Shown: positions 26,493 to 36,850 of the stretch, piece after piece
Position numbering within the stretch: position 1 is the first letter of the stretch
How the letters are laid out: each line of letters starts with the position of its first letter
Assembly (NCBI RefSeq): GCF_000429265.1
Contig: NZ_KE386871.1
Coordinates: 177,977 to 241,976 of the forward strand
Length of the DNA: 64,000 bases
Direction: 5' to 3'
Source of the DNA: Actinomyces gerencseriae DSM 6844
Lineage (GTDB): Bacteria > Actinomycetota > Actinomycetes > Actinomycetales > Actinomycetaceae
Notes under the pieces: generated by a model
Database searches by the model: none
What the model saw: only the letters and a program-made list of their open reading frames with translations
Told to the model about the DNA's origin: nothing
Position numbers and translations under genes: made by a program

Positions 26493-27191
26493 TCAGCTCC
26501 CGGAGGCGCTGGGCACCAGGACGAGATCGCCGTCGCCGCCGGCGGCGGTGAGCACCACGGCCACGGACGAGGCGGGAACGAGGACCTCGACCTCGGTGGT
26601 GCTCTCCCTGACGAGGCTCTCGCCCGTCTGCCCGACCGTCGAGACGACCAGGTGCTCGGCGACGACCTCGGCCTGGGTGCGCTTGTCCTCGGAGGCGGTC
26701 CGGGAGGCGGTTCCGGCGGCGGGCAGGGCCCACAGATCGACGATGTCGCCGACCCCGGTACCGGCGGGAAGGGTGGAGGACACCTTCAGGACGATCGCGC
26801 GCAGGTCGTCCGGAGTCCGTTCCCCCACGGCGCTGGTGGGCAGGAGCTCACCGGCGCCCAAGGACCTCTGGGCGACAGCGGCCTCGGGCAGTCGCCCCGC
26901 CAGGACGTAGGCATCCGTGCCCGGATGGGCGTCCACCAGGGACAGGACCCCGTCGGCCGTCAGATCCTCCCCGGGGGCGACGTCACGGGCCAGAGCGTAG
27001 ACCTGCTGGGTCTCGGCGGCGGCGCTCACCGCCCAGGAGCCCAGGGCGACGGCGGCGCCGATGAGGACGAGCCCACCGGCCATGCGCGGATCGCGCCACG
27101 TGGAACGGCGTTTGCGAGCCGGGCGTACAGGATCGGCGGCCCGTGCGGGGCCGCGGCGGGAAAGGACCACGGGATTCTCCTGATCACTCAT
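26493..27191 (-). CDS. SAF-domain membrane protein (CpaB/FlgA-like)
   Basis: 232 residues. A basic N terminus (RPARKRRSTWRDPR) precedes one membrane helix (MAGGLVLIGAAVALGSWAVS, about 38-58). An external SAF-like domain follows, with VYALARDVAPGEDLTADGVL, AAVAQRSLGAGELL and a closing strand VLVPASSVAVVL. The family includes the pilus assembly protein CpaB. It heads an operon with the CpaE-like ATPase and lies divergent to a small HTH protein; the shared gap holds a perfect DnaA-box sequence. Confidence 0.7.
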   Translation of the reverse strand: MSDQENPVVLSRRGPARAADPVRPARKRRSTWRDPRMAGGLVLIGAAVALGSWAVSAAAETQQVYALARDVAPGEDLTADGVLSLVDAHPGTDAYVLAGRLPEAAVAQRSLGAGELLPTSAVGERTPDDLRAIVLKVSSTLPAGTGVGDIVDLWALPAAGTASRTASEDKRTQAEVVAEHLVVSTVGQTGESLVRESTTEVEVLVPASSVAVVLTAAGGDGDLVLVPSASGS

Positions 27192-27223
27192 GAGACCCTG
27201 GGACAGCCTAGAAGCATCTTTAA

Positions 27224-27232
27224 TTATCCACA
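27224..27232 (+). promoter_or_regulatory. DnaA-box sequence in a divergent promoter gap
   Basis: TTATCCACA matches the DnaA-box consensus exactly. It is in the AT-richer centre of the 90-bp gap between the SAF gene (minus) and the HTH gene (plus). DnaA binding is inferred from sequence alone. Confidence 0.4.
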
Positions 27233-27281
27233 GGACTGTTCAGGGATGGCGCACCGTGCGCCGGGATGTCATCATCGTGCC

Positions 27282-27500
27282 ATGAAAGACAAGTTCCTGA
27301 CCATCGCCGAGGTCGCCGAGAATCTGCAGCTATCGGCCCAGGGCGTGCGCGCCCTCATCCAGTCCGGGGACCTGCCCGCGATCCAGGTGGGCGCTCGCCG
27401 CCTGTGGAGGGTTCCCGAGAGCGCCTTCGACTCCTACATCGAGCGTCAGCTCGAGGCGACGCGCGACATGGTCGCCGCAGGCCGCCCCTTCGAGAAGTGA
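27282..27500 (+). CDS. Small helix-turn-helix protein (excisionase/BldC-like)
   Basis: 72 residues with a MerR/excisionase-type winged helix: FLTIAEVAENLQLSAQGVRA, then ALIQSGDLPAIQVGARRLWRV and a terminal helix. This is the fold of BldC-like DNA-binding proteins of actinobacteria. It probably regulates transcription; the divergent SAF-CpaE operon is the obvious candidate target, but that is inference. The ATG at 27282 is the only start that gives the complete domain. Confidence 0.75.
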   Translation: MKDKFLTIAEVAENLQLSAQGVRALIQSGDLPAIQVGARRLWRVPESAFDSYIERQLEATRDMVAAGRPFEK

Positions 27501-27561
27501 AGGCTCCCGGAAGGGCCGAGTAGGCGCGCAGGCCGAGTAAGCGCGCTCCGCGGCGGTCCGC

Positions 27562-28119
27562 TCACCGGCTGCGCAGAACGTCGAGCGCGCTCAGGGCCAC
27601 GGTGACGACGCCGGTGCGCGGCGCCCCTCCCGCAAGAGGCCGCTCGCCGCTGCCGCCGCGCGGGCCATCCACGACAACGTCCAGGTAGTCGGCCCCCACC
27701 CGCCCGATCCGGCCGATGACGTCCCCGGCGGGAGTCATCGCCCGCACCCGCGCGCCGGTGCGGGCCAGTTCACGCGCAACGGCCTGGATGGTCGGACGGC
27801 GACGGCCGCCCGGCTCGGGCGCGGGCCCGGGAAGCGGGGCGAGGAAGGCGAGCGAGTCGGTGGGGACGAGAGCCTGCAGGCCGTCCCCCTCATCGACAAG
27901 CACGAATCCGTCCTCCGCCCGCACCACCGCCCCTTCAACCGGCACGCCGCCGCGCGTGCGCAGGCGAATCGCCCGCCCGACCGCACCGCGAAGCCGGTCG
28001 GCCAGTCGCACGGCTGCGGTCTCGGCCTCCGCCAGGTCCGCCGCCTGAGCGGCGATGCTGGAGCGGTGCTCCGCCTCGAACCGGCTCTCAAGATCGGCCA
28101 GCAGGCAGTCCCAGTCCAT
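27562..28119 (-). CDS. Conserved hypothetical soluble protein
   Basis: 185 residues, not recognised. An N-terminal helix rich in Glu/Ala/Arg (LLADLESRFEAEHRSSI) precedes a beta-rich region with short strands (AIRLRTRGGVPVEGAVVRA, GDVIGRIGRVGADYLDVVV) that look like two small barrel-type (Sm or S1-like) folds. There is no signal peptide or membrane helix. Codon use is native. It stands alone between the HTH gene (convergent) and the LysM gene (divergent). Confidence 0.6.
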   Translation of the reverse strand: MDWDCLLADLESRFEAEHRSSIAAQAADLAEAETAAVRLADRLRGAVGRAIRLRTRGGVPVEGAVVRAEDGFVLVDEGDGLQALVPTDSLAFLAPLPGPAPEPGGRRRPTIQAVARELARTGARVRAMTPAGDVIGRIGRVGADYLDVVVDGPRGGSGERPLAGGAPRTGVVTVALSALDVLRSR

Positions 28120-28308
28120 GACGGCAGCCCATCACGTCACTCGCCGATGCGGCAAGACCCCGCCCGGGGTCATCTCGCCCGGGATTCCGCCCCCCCCCGC
28201 CCCGAGGCCCCGTCCAGGGCCGCGACTCACGACGCCGCCCCTCGATCCGCAGCGACCGCGACGCCCCGTCGTCCCACACCCCCTCTCGGAACAGCCCTAT
28301 ATCCGCTC

Positions 28309-28337
28309 TTGACAAGTTCATAATAGTCAGTCAATAT
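28309..28337 (+). promoter_or_regulatory. Candidate sigma-70-type promoter of the LysM gene
   Basis: TTGACA at 28309-28314, a 17-bp spacer and CAATAT at 28332-28337, within a sharply AT-rich island. It lies about 40 bp before the LysM gene start. The -35 is perfect; the -10 is weak. Confidence 0.45.
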
Positions 28338-28377
28338 CAAAGCACATCAAACATCATCCTCGATGACGGAGGATCTC

Positions 28378-29226
28378 GTGCGTACTCTCATGCGTCTCGT
28401 CGCCGTCGCGCTGGCCGCGGCTCTCGGAACGGCGGCTCTGGCCGCGAGCGCCTGGTCGGCGGGCGCCGGTCTCGCATCCGTCCCGCTCGCCTGGTGGGGC
28501 GCGGCCCAGATCGCCCAGATGGCGATCGTGATCGCGTGCGGGCTCGGCGCCGCGGGCGGCCTGTGGCACCTGGCATCCGCTGGGCTGGCGCTGGCCGTCG
28601 TGCTCGAGAGCGCTCCCGCGACGGCGGATGCGCGCGGCGCGTCGGCACCGGTGACGAGTCGGAGCCGCGCCGGCACCGTGCTCCAGCGATGGGGCGCCCC
28701 GCTCGTGCGACGGATCGCCACCGGCGCGATGATCGCGGGGCTGACGATCGCCCCCGCCGCCGCTGCCGCCGCCCCCTCCGCCCCCGACGACCTGGGTTGG
28801 CAGGTGACCTCCGGCCAGGACCCCGCCCCGCGGGCCGAACCGACTGCCGACCCGGGCACCGAGTCCGCCCGGGATTCCGGGACCGGGACGGAGGCGCCGG
28901 ACGCCGAGCGGCCCGAGCCCGACTCGTCCGCGCCCGGCGCTGGAGCGGAGGATCCCGATCCCCCGACCGCCCCCTCAACCGGCGGGGAGCCGGGCTCCTC
29001 GACCACCCACATCGTCGAGCCCGGAGAGTCCCTGTGGTCGATCACCGCGATCGCGCTGGGCCCCGGCGCCACCGACGAGCGGATCATGAGGACCTGGCCC
29101 CTGATCTACGAGGCGAACGCCGAGCGCATCGGCCCGGATCCCTCCGCCATCCACCCGGGCGCCTCACTGCGGCTCCCCGACGCGCCCGGGCGACCCCGAG
29201 CGCACTCCGCTGACGACGACTCATGA
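28378..29226 (+). CDS. LysM-domain membrane protein
   Basis: 282 residues. Two hydrophobic segments at the N terminus (LVAVALAAALGTAALAAS and MAIVIACGLGAAGGLWHLA), a third near residue 115, then an Asp/Pro/Glu-rich linker and a C-terminal LysM domain (THIVEPGESLWSITAIALG ... IHPGASLRLP) that should bind peptidoglycan. The GTG at 28378 was chosen because GGAGG sits 5 bases before it; an in-frame ATG at 28363 has no ribosome site. The next gene starts 24 bp after its stop and is probably co-transcribed. Confidence 0.75.
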   Translation: MRTLMRLVAVALAAALGTAALAASAWSAGAGLASVPLAWWGAAQIAQMAIVIACGLGAAGGLWHLASAGLALAVVLESAPATADARGASAPVTSRSRAGTVLQRWGAPLVRRIATGAMIAGLTIAPAAAAAAPSAPDDLGWQVTSGQDPAPRAEPTADPGTESARDSGTGTEAPDAERPEPDSSAPGAGAEDPDPPTAPSTGGEPGSSTTHIVEPGESLWSITAIALGPGATDERIMRTWPLIYEANAERIGPDPSAIHPGASLRLPDAPGRPRAHSADDDS

Positions 29227-29250
29227 CACGACCCACGACAGGAGACATCC

Positions 29251-29913
29251 ATGACCACTCCCACCGCCTCGGCGGACATCGCGACCACACCGCCCACGCC
29301 GCCCACGGCATCGATCTCACGACCACCGAGGACGACCAGAAGGCGCCCCGCGCCGAGGCGCCCGGAACCGACCGGGCCGCGGACCCGCACCCCCGGAACC
29401 GCCACCCGCACGCCGGCCGGCGAGATCGTTCCCCACGCGCCCGCGACGAACGCCGAGCGCAGGCAGTGGGACCGCCTGCACTTCCGCACCGCGCTCAGCC
29501 GTCGGAGCCAGCGCTCACGGCGACGCGCGGGCACGGCCTCCAGGGCCGCCAAGAACCCGCCCGACCCACTCGACGCGCAGCGCCTGCCCGACCCGCAGCG
29601 TCACGCCGCCTCCATCGTCACCGCCGCCGCGGAGGTCCTCAGCGGCCACAGACCCGCGGACCACCTGGCGCGGTGGACCACTCCCGAGATGTTCGAGGCG
29701 CTGGCCCGCCGCGCGGGCCTGGCCCTGCGTCTGCTGGGGACCGAGCCCGCTCGCGCCAGGCCTCGGGCGCGCTGCGCCCGCACCCAGATCACGCTGTCGG
29801 GCAACTGCGAGGCCGCCGTCCTGCTCGACGACGGCTCACGGGTGAGGGCCGCGGCCGCCCTCCTGATCCCCCACCGCGGCAGGTGGATCATGTCGACTCT
29901 CGAGATCGGCTGA
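29251..29913 (+). CDS. Rv3235 family protein
   Basis: 220 residues. The first 110 are Pro/Thr/Arg-rich and probably disordered. The C-terminal domain (about 115-220) carries helices and strands, ending in AVLLDDGSRVRAAAALLIPH and RGRWIMSTLEIG, the pattern of the actinobacterial Rv3235 family, whose members sit beside secA. The function is not known. It has an AGGAGA site before the ATG and is convergent with secA, 33 bp away. Confidence 0.75.
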   Translation: MTTPTASADIATTPPTPPTASISRPPRTTRRRPAPRRPEPTGPRTRTPGTATRTPAGEIVPHAPATNAERRQWDRLHFRTALSRRSQRSRRRAGTASRAAKNPPDPLDAQRLPDPQRHAASIVTAAAEVLSGHRPADHLARWTTPEMFEALARRAGLALRLLGTEPARARPRARCARTQITLSGNCEAAVLLDDGSRVRAAAALLIPHRGRWIMSTLEIG

Positions 29914-29946
29914 GCCCATGCCGGTCCATGACGCCCGTGGCCGTGC

Positions 29947-32841
<2,895 letters not shown>

Positions 32842-33148
32842 GCTGGTTTTCTCCCTTGTTGGTGGTGGGGTGCGCGCGGCCCGCGGCTGCGTCCCGCATC
32901 TCCGCGTCCCCATCGCCCGGGTAGCCGGGCGCGGTCGCGTCCATCGTAGTGGACGCCCTGTGAGTGGCCACCGCGCCGGCGCATGATCTGCCTCATTGCG
33001 AACGCGCGCGATCCTCCCCCGGGGCGCCTCCCCCGGGCACGGCCGCTCCCCGTGCACAGGCCCGCGCCCGGCGCGGCGCCGCCGGCGTCCCGCCACGTCC
33101 TGTGGACGCCCGCCCGACCCCGATGCGCGATCGCGGGATCATGGGACC

Positions 33149-34045
33149 ATGGTCTCCCCATCGTCCTCATCGGCCTCCGCCGACAGCGCGTCCCGGCCGC
33201 CTCGCGCAGTCCCGCCGCCGGCCGCCTCCCGCTGGTCGCGCCACCTGCGCGAGGCGGCCCGCCTGGTCCTGCCGGTGTCCTGCGCCGGCTGCGGACGCTG
33301 GGACGTCGAGCTGTGCCCCGACTGCCGGAGCCTGCTCGCCGGAGCCCCCGCCTCCGTCGAGCACGCGGAGGCCGCCGGCACGCTGGAGGTGCGCGCCGTG
33401 GCCGCCTACGCGGGCCCGGTGCGGCACATGGTGCTGGGGTGGAAGAACGGCGCCCGGGAGGATCTGACCGGCTTCATGGACGAGACCGGGATCCGCGCCG
33501 GCCGTCTCTGGGCGCGATCCCTGGACGAGGAGACGCGAACCGTCGTCGGCGCCGGTCCGCTGCTCGTCGTCCCCGCCCCCTCCGGATGGCTCCGCCGCGC
33601 CCGGGGCCGTCTCGTGGCCGCCCCGCTCGCCGACGCCGTCGCCCGGGGCGCGGCCGCCGGTTGGCCGCGCCCCGGCGGAGCGCCCCGGGGCGGCGGAGGA
33701 CGGGCTCTGGACGTGCTCAGCGCGGACCTGCTGCGCCGTCCCCGGTTCGCCGGCGGGGCGCACCAGGCCGGCCGCTCGGCACGGCAGCGGCGGATCAACC
33801 GCGCGGACCCGCCGCGGGTCCTGGCACCGGTTTCCGGGCTGGCGATCCTACTGGTCGACGACGTGGTCACCACCGGTGCGACCCTGGGGGCGTGCGCCCG
33901 CGCGCTGCGCGACGCGGGGGCCCGGGTCATCGGCGCGCTCGTCGTGGCGGCCACCCCGCCTCCCGTTCGCAGGAGGGGCTCGACGGTGCCGGGCGGCCCG
34001 GTTCCGGAGCCGGACGATCAGATCGCGATCGGCTCACGACGATGA
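33149..34045 (+). CDS. comF: ComF family phosphoribosyltransferase-like protein
   Basis: 298 residues. After a Ser/Pro-rich start there is a zinc-finger-like pair, CAGCGRWDVELCPDC, followed by a PRTase fold with the phosphoribosyl-binding motif ILLVDDVVTTGAT. ComF relatives act in DNA uptake in some bacteria, and as amidophosphoribosyltransferase-like proteins of unknown role in others. Neighbours secA and hpf match the actinobacterial gene order. The ATG at 33149 is preferred to upstream starts because the earlier residues are Arg/Pro-rich and overlap the secA promoter region. Confidence 0.8.
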   Translation: MVSPSSSSASADSASRPPRAVPPPAASRWSRHLREAARLVLPVSCAGCGRWDVELCPDCRSLLAGAPASVEHAEAAGTLEVRAVAAYAGPVRHMVLGWKNGAREDLTGFMDETGIRAGRLWARSLDEETRTVVGAGPLLVVPAPSGWLRRARGRLVAAPLADAVARGAAAGWPRPGGAPRGGGGRALDVLSADLLRRPRFAGGAHQAGRSARQRRINRADPPRVLAPVSGLAILLVDDVVTTGATLGACARALRDAGARVIGALVVAATPPPVRRRGSTVPGGPVPEPDDQIAIGSRR

Positions 34046-34141
34046 CGCCCGAGTCGCGCCGAATGGCGCGGGTGCCGCGGGCATGGTGTAATTTATGGCA
34101 TAGGTTATGTATCACAGCGCACAGATGCGCGGGCCGCACGC

Positions 34142-34171
34142 GGATGGCTGCGGGTGGCCGCGGGTGGCTGC
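34142..34171 (+). repeat. 10-bp tandem repeat upstream of hpf
   Basis: Three units of GGRTGGCYGC (GGATGGCTGC, GGGTGGCCGC, GGGTGGCTGC) in tandem in the hpf leader region. An AT-rich island just before it (34087-34113) may hold the hpf promoter. Confidence 0.5.
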
Positions 34172-34309
34172 ACGACATCCCCGTCCGAGCGGCGGGTCCG
34201 GCACTCAGGAGGTGGTGAGGAACCATCCAGGGCCCGCCGCACGGTGCGACGGGCGCTCCCCCAGCCCGATCCCCTTCGCAGGATCACACAGGACCCAGAA
34301 AGGTTCACC

Positions 34310-34957
34310 ATGGACATCACCGTCGTCGGCCGCAGCGCTGAGATCAGTTCTCGCCTGCGGGACTACGTCGAGGAGAAGGCCACCAAGGTCGAGCAGCTCG
34401 ACCCGCGCGTCCAGCGCGTCGAGGTCGAGGTCACCCACGAGCGCAACCCGCGCCAGGCCGATACCGCCGAGCGCGCCGAGATCACCGTGATCTCGAAGGG
34501 CCCGATCATCCGGGCCGAGGCCAGTTCCTCCGACCGCTTCGCGGCCTTCGACATCGCCATGGGCAAGTTGACCGAGCGCCTGCGCCGCGCACGCGATCGC
34601 AAGAAGAACCACCGCCGCTACACGGTCGAGATCGCCAAGGAGGAGCGGGAGGCGCCCGGTGTCGAGGAGGCCGTCGTCGTCCCCGACACCGGGGACGCGC
34701 CGATCGAGGACTCGCCCGCGGCCCCGACCGAACCGGGCGTCGCCGTCGAGTCGCAGCTGGGAGACTCTCCCGTCGTCGTCCGCCAGAAGCTGCATCAGGC
34801 CGTGCCCATGACGGTCGACGAGGCGCTCTACCAGATGGAGCTCGTCGGCCACCCCTTCTACCTCTTCATCGAGAAGTCGTCCAAGCAGCCCTGCGCGGTC
34901 TACCACCGCCACGGTTGGACCTACGGAGTCATCCGCCTGGACGCCCAGGTCCTGTAA
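34310..34957 (+). CDS. hpf: Long-form ribosome hibernation promoting factor
   Basis: 215 residues. The N-terminal domain (1-105, MDITVVGRSAEISSRLRDYV) binds the decoding centre of the 30S subunit. A variable acidic linker leads to the C-terminal dimerisation domain (about 160-215, MELVGHPFYLFIEK, VYHRHGWTYGVIRL) that joins two ribosomes into a 100S particle. The ATG at 34310 has an AGAAAGG site 6 bases before. It has its own long leader (34046-34309) and ends at a very strong hairpin. Its place between comF and the mtrAB-lpqB operon is as in mycobacteria. Confidence 0.93.
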   Translation: MDITVVGRSAEISSRLRDYVEEKATKVEQLDPRVQRVEVEVTHERNPRQADTAERAEITVISKGPIIRAEASSSDRFAAFDIAMGKLTERLRRARDRKKNHRRYTVEIAKEEREAPGVEEAVVVPDTGDAPIEDSPAAPTEPGVAVESQLGDSPVVVRQKLHQAVPMTVDEALYQMELVGHPFYLFIEKSSKQPCAVYHRHGWTYGVIRLDAQVL

Positions 34958-34962
34958 CGGCG

Positions 34963-35010
34963 CGGTCGGGGCGGGGCCGGCTCGCGCGCGAGTCGGCCCC
35001 GCCCCGACCG
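34963..35010. terminator. Strong hairpin between convergent hpf and lpqB
   Basis: Seventeen-base arms (CGGTCGGGGCGGGGCCG and its exact complement) flank a loop that is itself palindromic, CTCGCGCGCGAG. It starts 5 bases after the hpf stop. No U-run follows, but the length and symmetry fit a bidirectional terminator. Confidence 0.7.
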
Positions 35011-35068
35011 GTTCCCACTCCCCGCCGCGCCGGCCGCGGCCCTCGCCACCGGCCCCGACGGCGGGCGA

Positions 35069-36850
35069 TCAGGGCAGGGGGTAGGACAGGTCGGAGACCT
35101 CCACGGTCAGGACCCGCCAGGTAGCGCCCTTGCGCTGCCAGACCTGCCCGCGGTCGTCCACCAGCAGCACCGCGCCGCTGACGCGATCGGCGACGAGCGC
35201 TCTCGCCCCCTGAGTGCCGGCGACGCCCGTCATCGTTCCGCCGACCTGCACGTAGCGGACATCGAGCGCCCCCTGCCCGACCTCACCGGGTGCCAGCACG
35301 ACCACGTTCACCAGATCGCACCACGCCAGCCCCGTGACGCCCGACCCCGCCGCCAGCGGCAGCGGCAGCGGCTCACCGAGCCCGCGGGGAGTCCCGTCCT
35401 CGGCGCGCAGGACGACCGCCGCGCTCACGCGCTCGTCTCCCCCGCCGTCCCCGCTCCGGTGGCGCAGCACGAGCCTCGCGGACTCGGCCGACAGATCCAT
35501 CGCCGTCACCTCGCGCCCCTCCAGCCAGTGCGCGCTCAGCTCCGCGCGCTGCCCCATGCTCCCCACGGAGGTCAGGGCGCCGTCGGCAACGGTCCACACC
35601 CATCCGTAGCGGTCCACCACCGGTGGCAGCAGGCCGCCCTCGCCCGCGTCGGCCGCCCCGACCGAGGCGATGACGCTGGCGGCTCCCTCCCCCGCTCTCA
35701 GCCGCAGCAGACTCGAGGCGTTGAGGGCGTAGACGGCCCCATCCGGGCCGAGCGCCGGGTGGCGGGCCTGGGTGGTGCCCAGAGCCTGAGCCGTGGCGAG
35801 GGTCTTGCGGGTCGAGCTGGTGCCCTGGACGACGGCGCCGCCGGCCAGGCCGATGACCGCGCCGGCCTCGGCGTCCGGCTCCCGGAGCGGAGCCGGCTCT
35901 CCCAGCGACTCGTCCCCGGCCATGACAACGACCGAGGCGACGCCCTCGATCCGACTCAGCGTCGCGGTCAGCTGCGCCACCGCCAGGGAACGGGCCTGCT
36001 CGCCGAGATCGGCCGCCGCGGCGTCGAGGGTCACGGTCGCGGTCTCGCCCTCCAGCGTGACGCCGTCGGCCGCCAGCCCGGTGCCGTCGGGCAGCGCCGA
36101 CAGCGCTCCCGCGGCGAGCCAGTCCGTCGGTCCGTCCAGCAGTGCCGCCGCCGCGGAGGAAACCAGGTTCCGCCGCGGCAGCCACCGCAGATCGGGCACG
36201 AAACGCCTCAGATCCGGGGCCAGGAAGTACAGGCTCGTGGCCACGAAGTTGGTCGACAGACTCCCCGCCGGCAGCAGCACCCCGGAGGGGAGGTCGACGA
36301 TCCGCCACTGGCCCAGGCCGTCAGTGGCCAGGGAGTACGACGCCGTGTAGCGGCTCGCGCCCTCCGCCTCGGCGGACGCGCCGGAGGTCAGCACCCCCGC
36401 CGTGTCGATCGAGCCGACGAGCTCCACCACCACCCGCACGGCTCCCGACTCGTCGCGCTCGACCACGGGCGCCGTGGCCCCCGTGTAGGCGCGGACGACC
36501 GCGGCGGGGTCCCAGGCCTCGGAGGCGACCCTGTGCAGGAAGACGCGGGCGGTGGCGAAGTCGTCGGAGAACCCGGCGATGCAGGCCCGCAGGAACCCGG
36601 AGACGATTTCCTCCGGTCCGGCGCCGTCACGCGGACGAGCGGCCGTCTGCACGAGCTGCCCGCTGCGGGCCGAGACCGCGTCGGAGGATGTGACCCGACC
36701 GGTGGTCGGCAAGTCGGCGCAGGCGGCGAGTGCGGCCGTCCCCCCTCCCGCCGTCAGTGCCGCGAGCACGGCGCGTCGCGGCACTCCGCCGGTGCCGCCG
36801 GTCGTGCGTCGCGCTCCTCGGGCGATCCCGCCGCGTCCCAGCCCCATCAC
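35069..36850 (-). CDS. lpqB: Lipoprotein LpqB (GerMN domain; MtrAB accessory)
   Basis: 593 residues. The signal ends in the lipobox LAAC (about residue 44). A GerMN-like region spans about 150-330 and a beta-propeller-like C-terminal region about 340-590. In mycobacteria LpqB interacts with the MtrB sensor and tunes MtrAB signalling. The ATG overlaps the mtrB stop (ATGA), so the three genes mtrA-mtrB-lpqB form one operon in the conserved order. Confidence 0.9.
   Translation of the reverse strand: MMGLGRGGIARGARRTTGGTGGVPRRAVLAALTAGGGTAALAACADLPTTGRVTSSDAVSARSGQLVQTAARPRDGAGPEEIVSGFLRACIAGFSDDFATARVFLHRVASEAWDPAAVVRAYTGATAPVVERDESGAVRVVVELVGSIDTAGVLTSGASAEAEGASRYTASYSLATDGLGQWRIVDLPSGVLLPAGSLSTNFVATSLYFLAPDLRRFVPDLRWLPRRNLVSSAAAALLDGPTDWLAAGALSALPDGTGLAADGVTLEGETATVTLDAAAADLGEQARSLAVAQLTATLSRIEGVASVVVMAGDESLGEPAPLREPDAEAGAVIGLAGGAVVQGTSSTRKTLATAQALGTTQARHPALGPDGAVYALNASSLLRLRAGEGAASVIASVGAADAGEGGLLPPVVDRYGWVWTVADGALTSVGSMGQRAELSAHWLEGREVTAMDLSAESARLVLRHRSGDGGGDERVSAAVVLRAEDGTPRGLGEPLPLPLAAGSGVTGLAWCDLVNVVVLAPGEVGQGALDVRYVQVGGTMTGVAGTQGARALVADRVSGAVLLVDDRGQVWQRKGATWRVLTVEVSDLSYPLP

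Noticed and set aside
29899-29908. CGAGATCGGC at the end of the Rv3235-like gene, resembling the 22-bp repeat
   Set aside because: Only ten bases match and they encode the conserved C terminus; no second unit follows at 22 bp.
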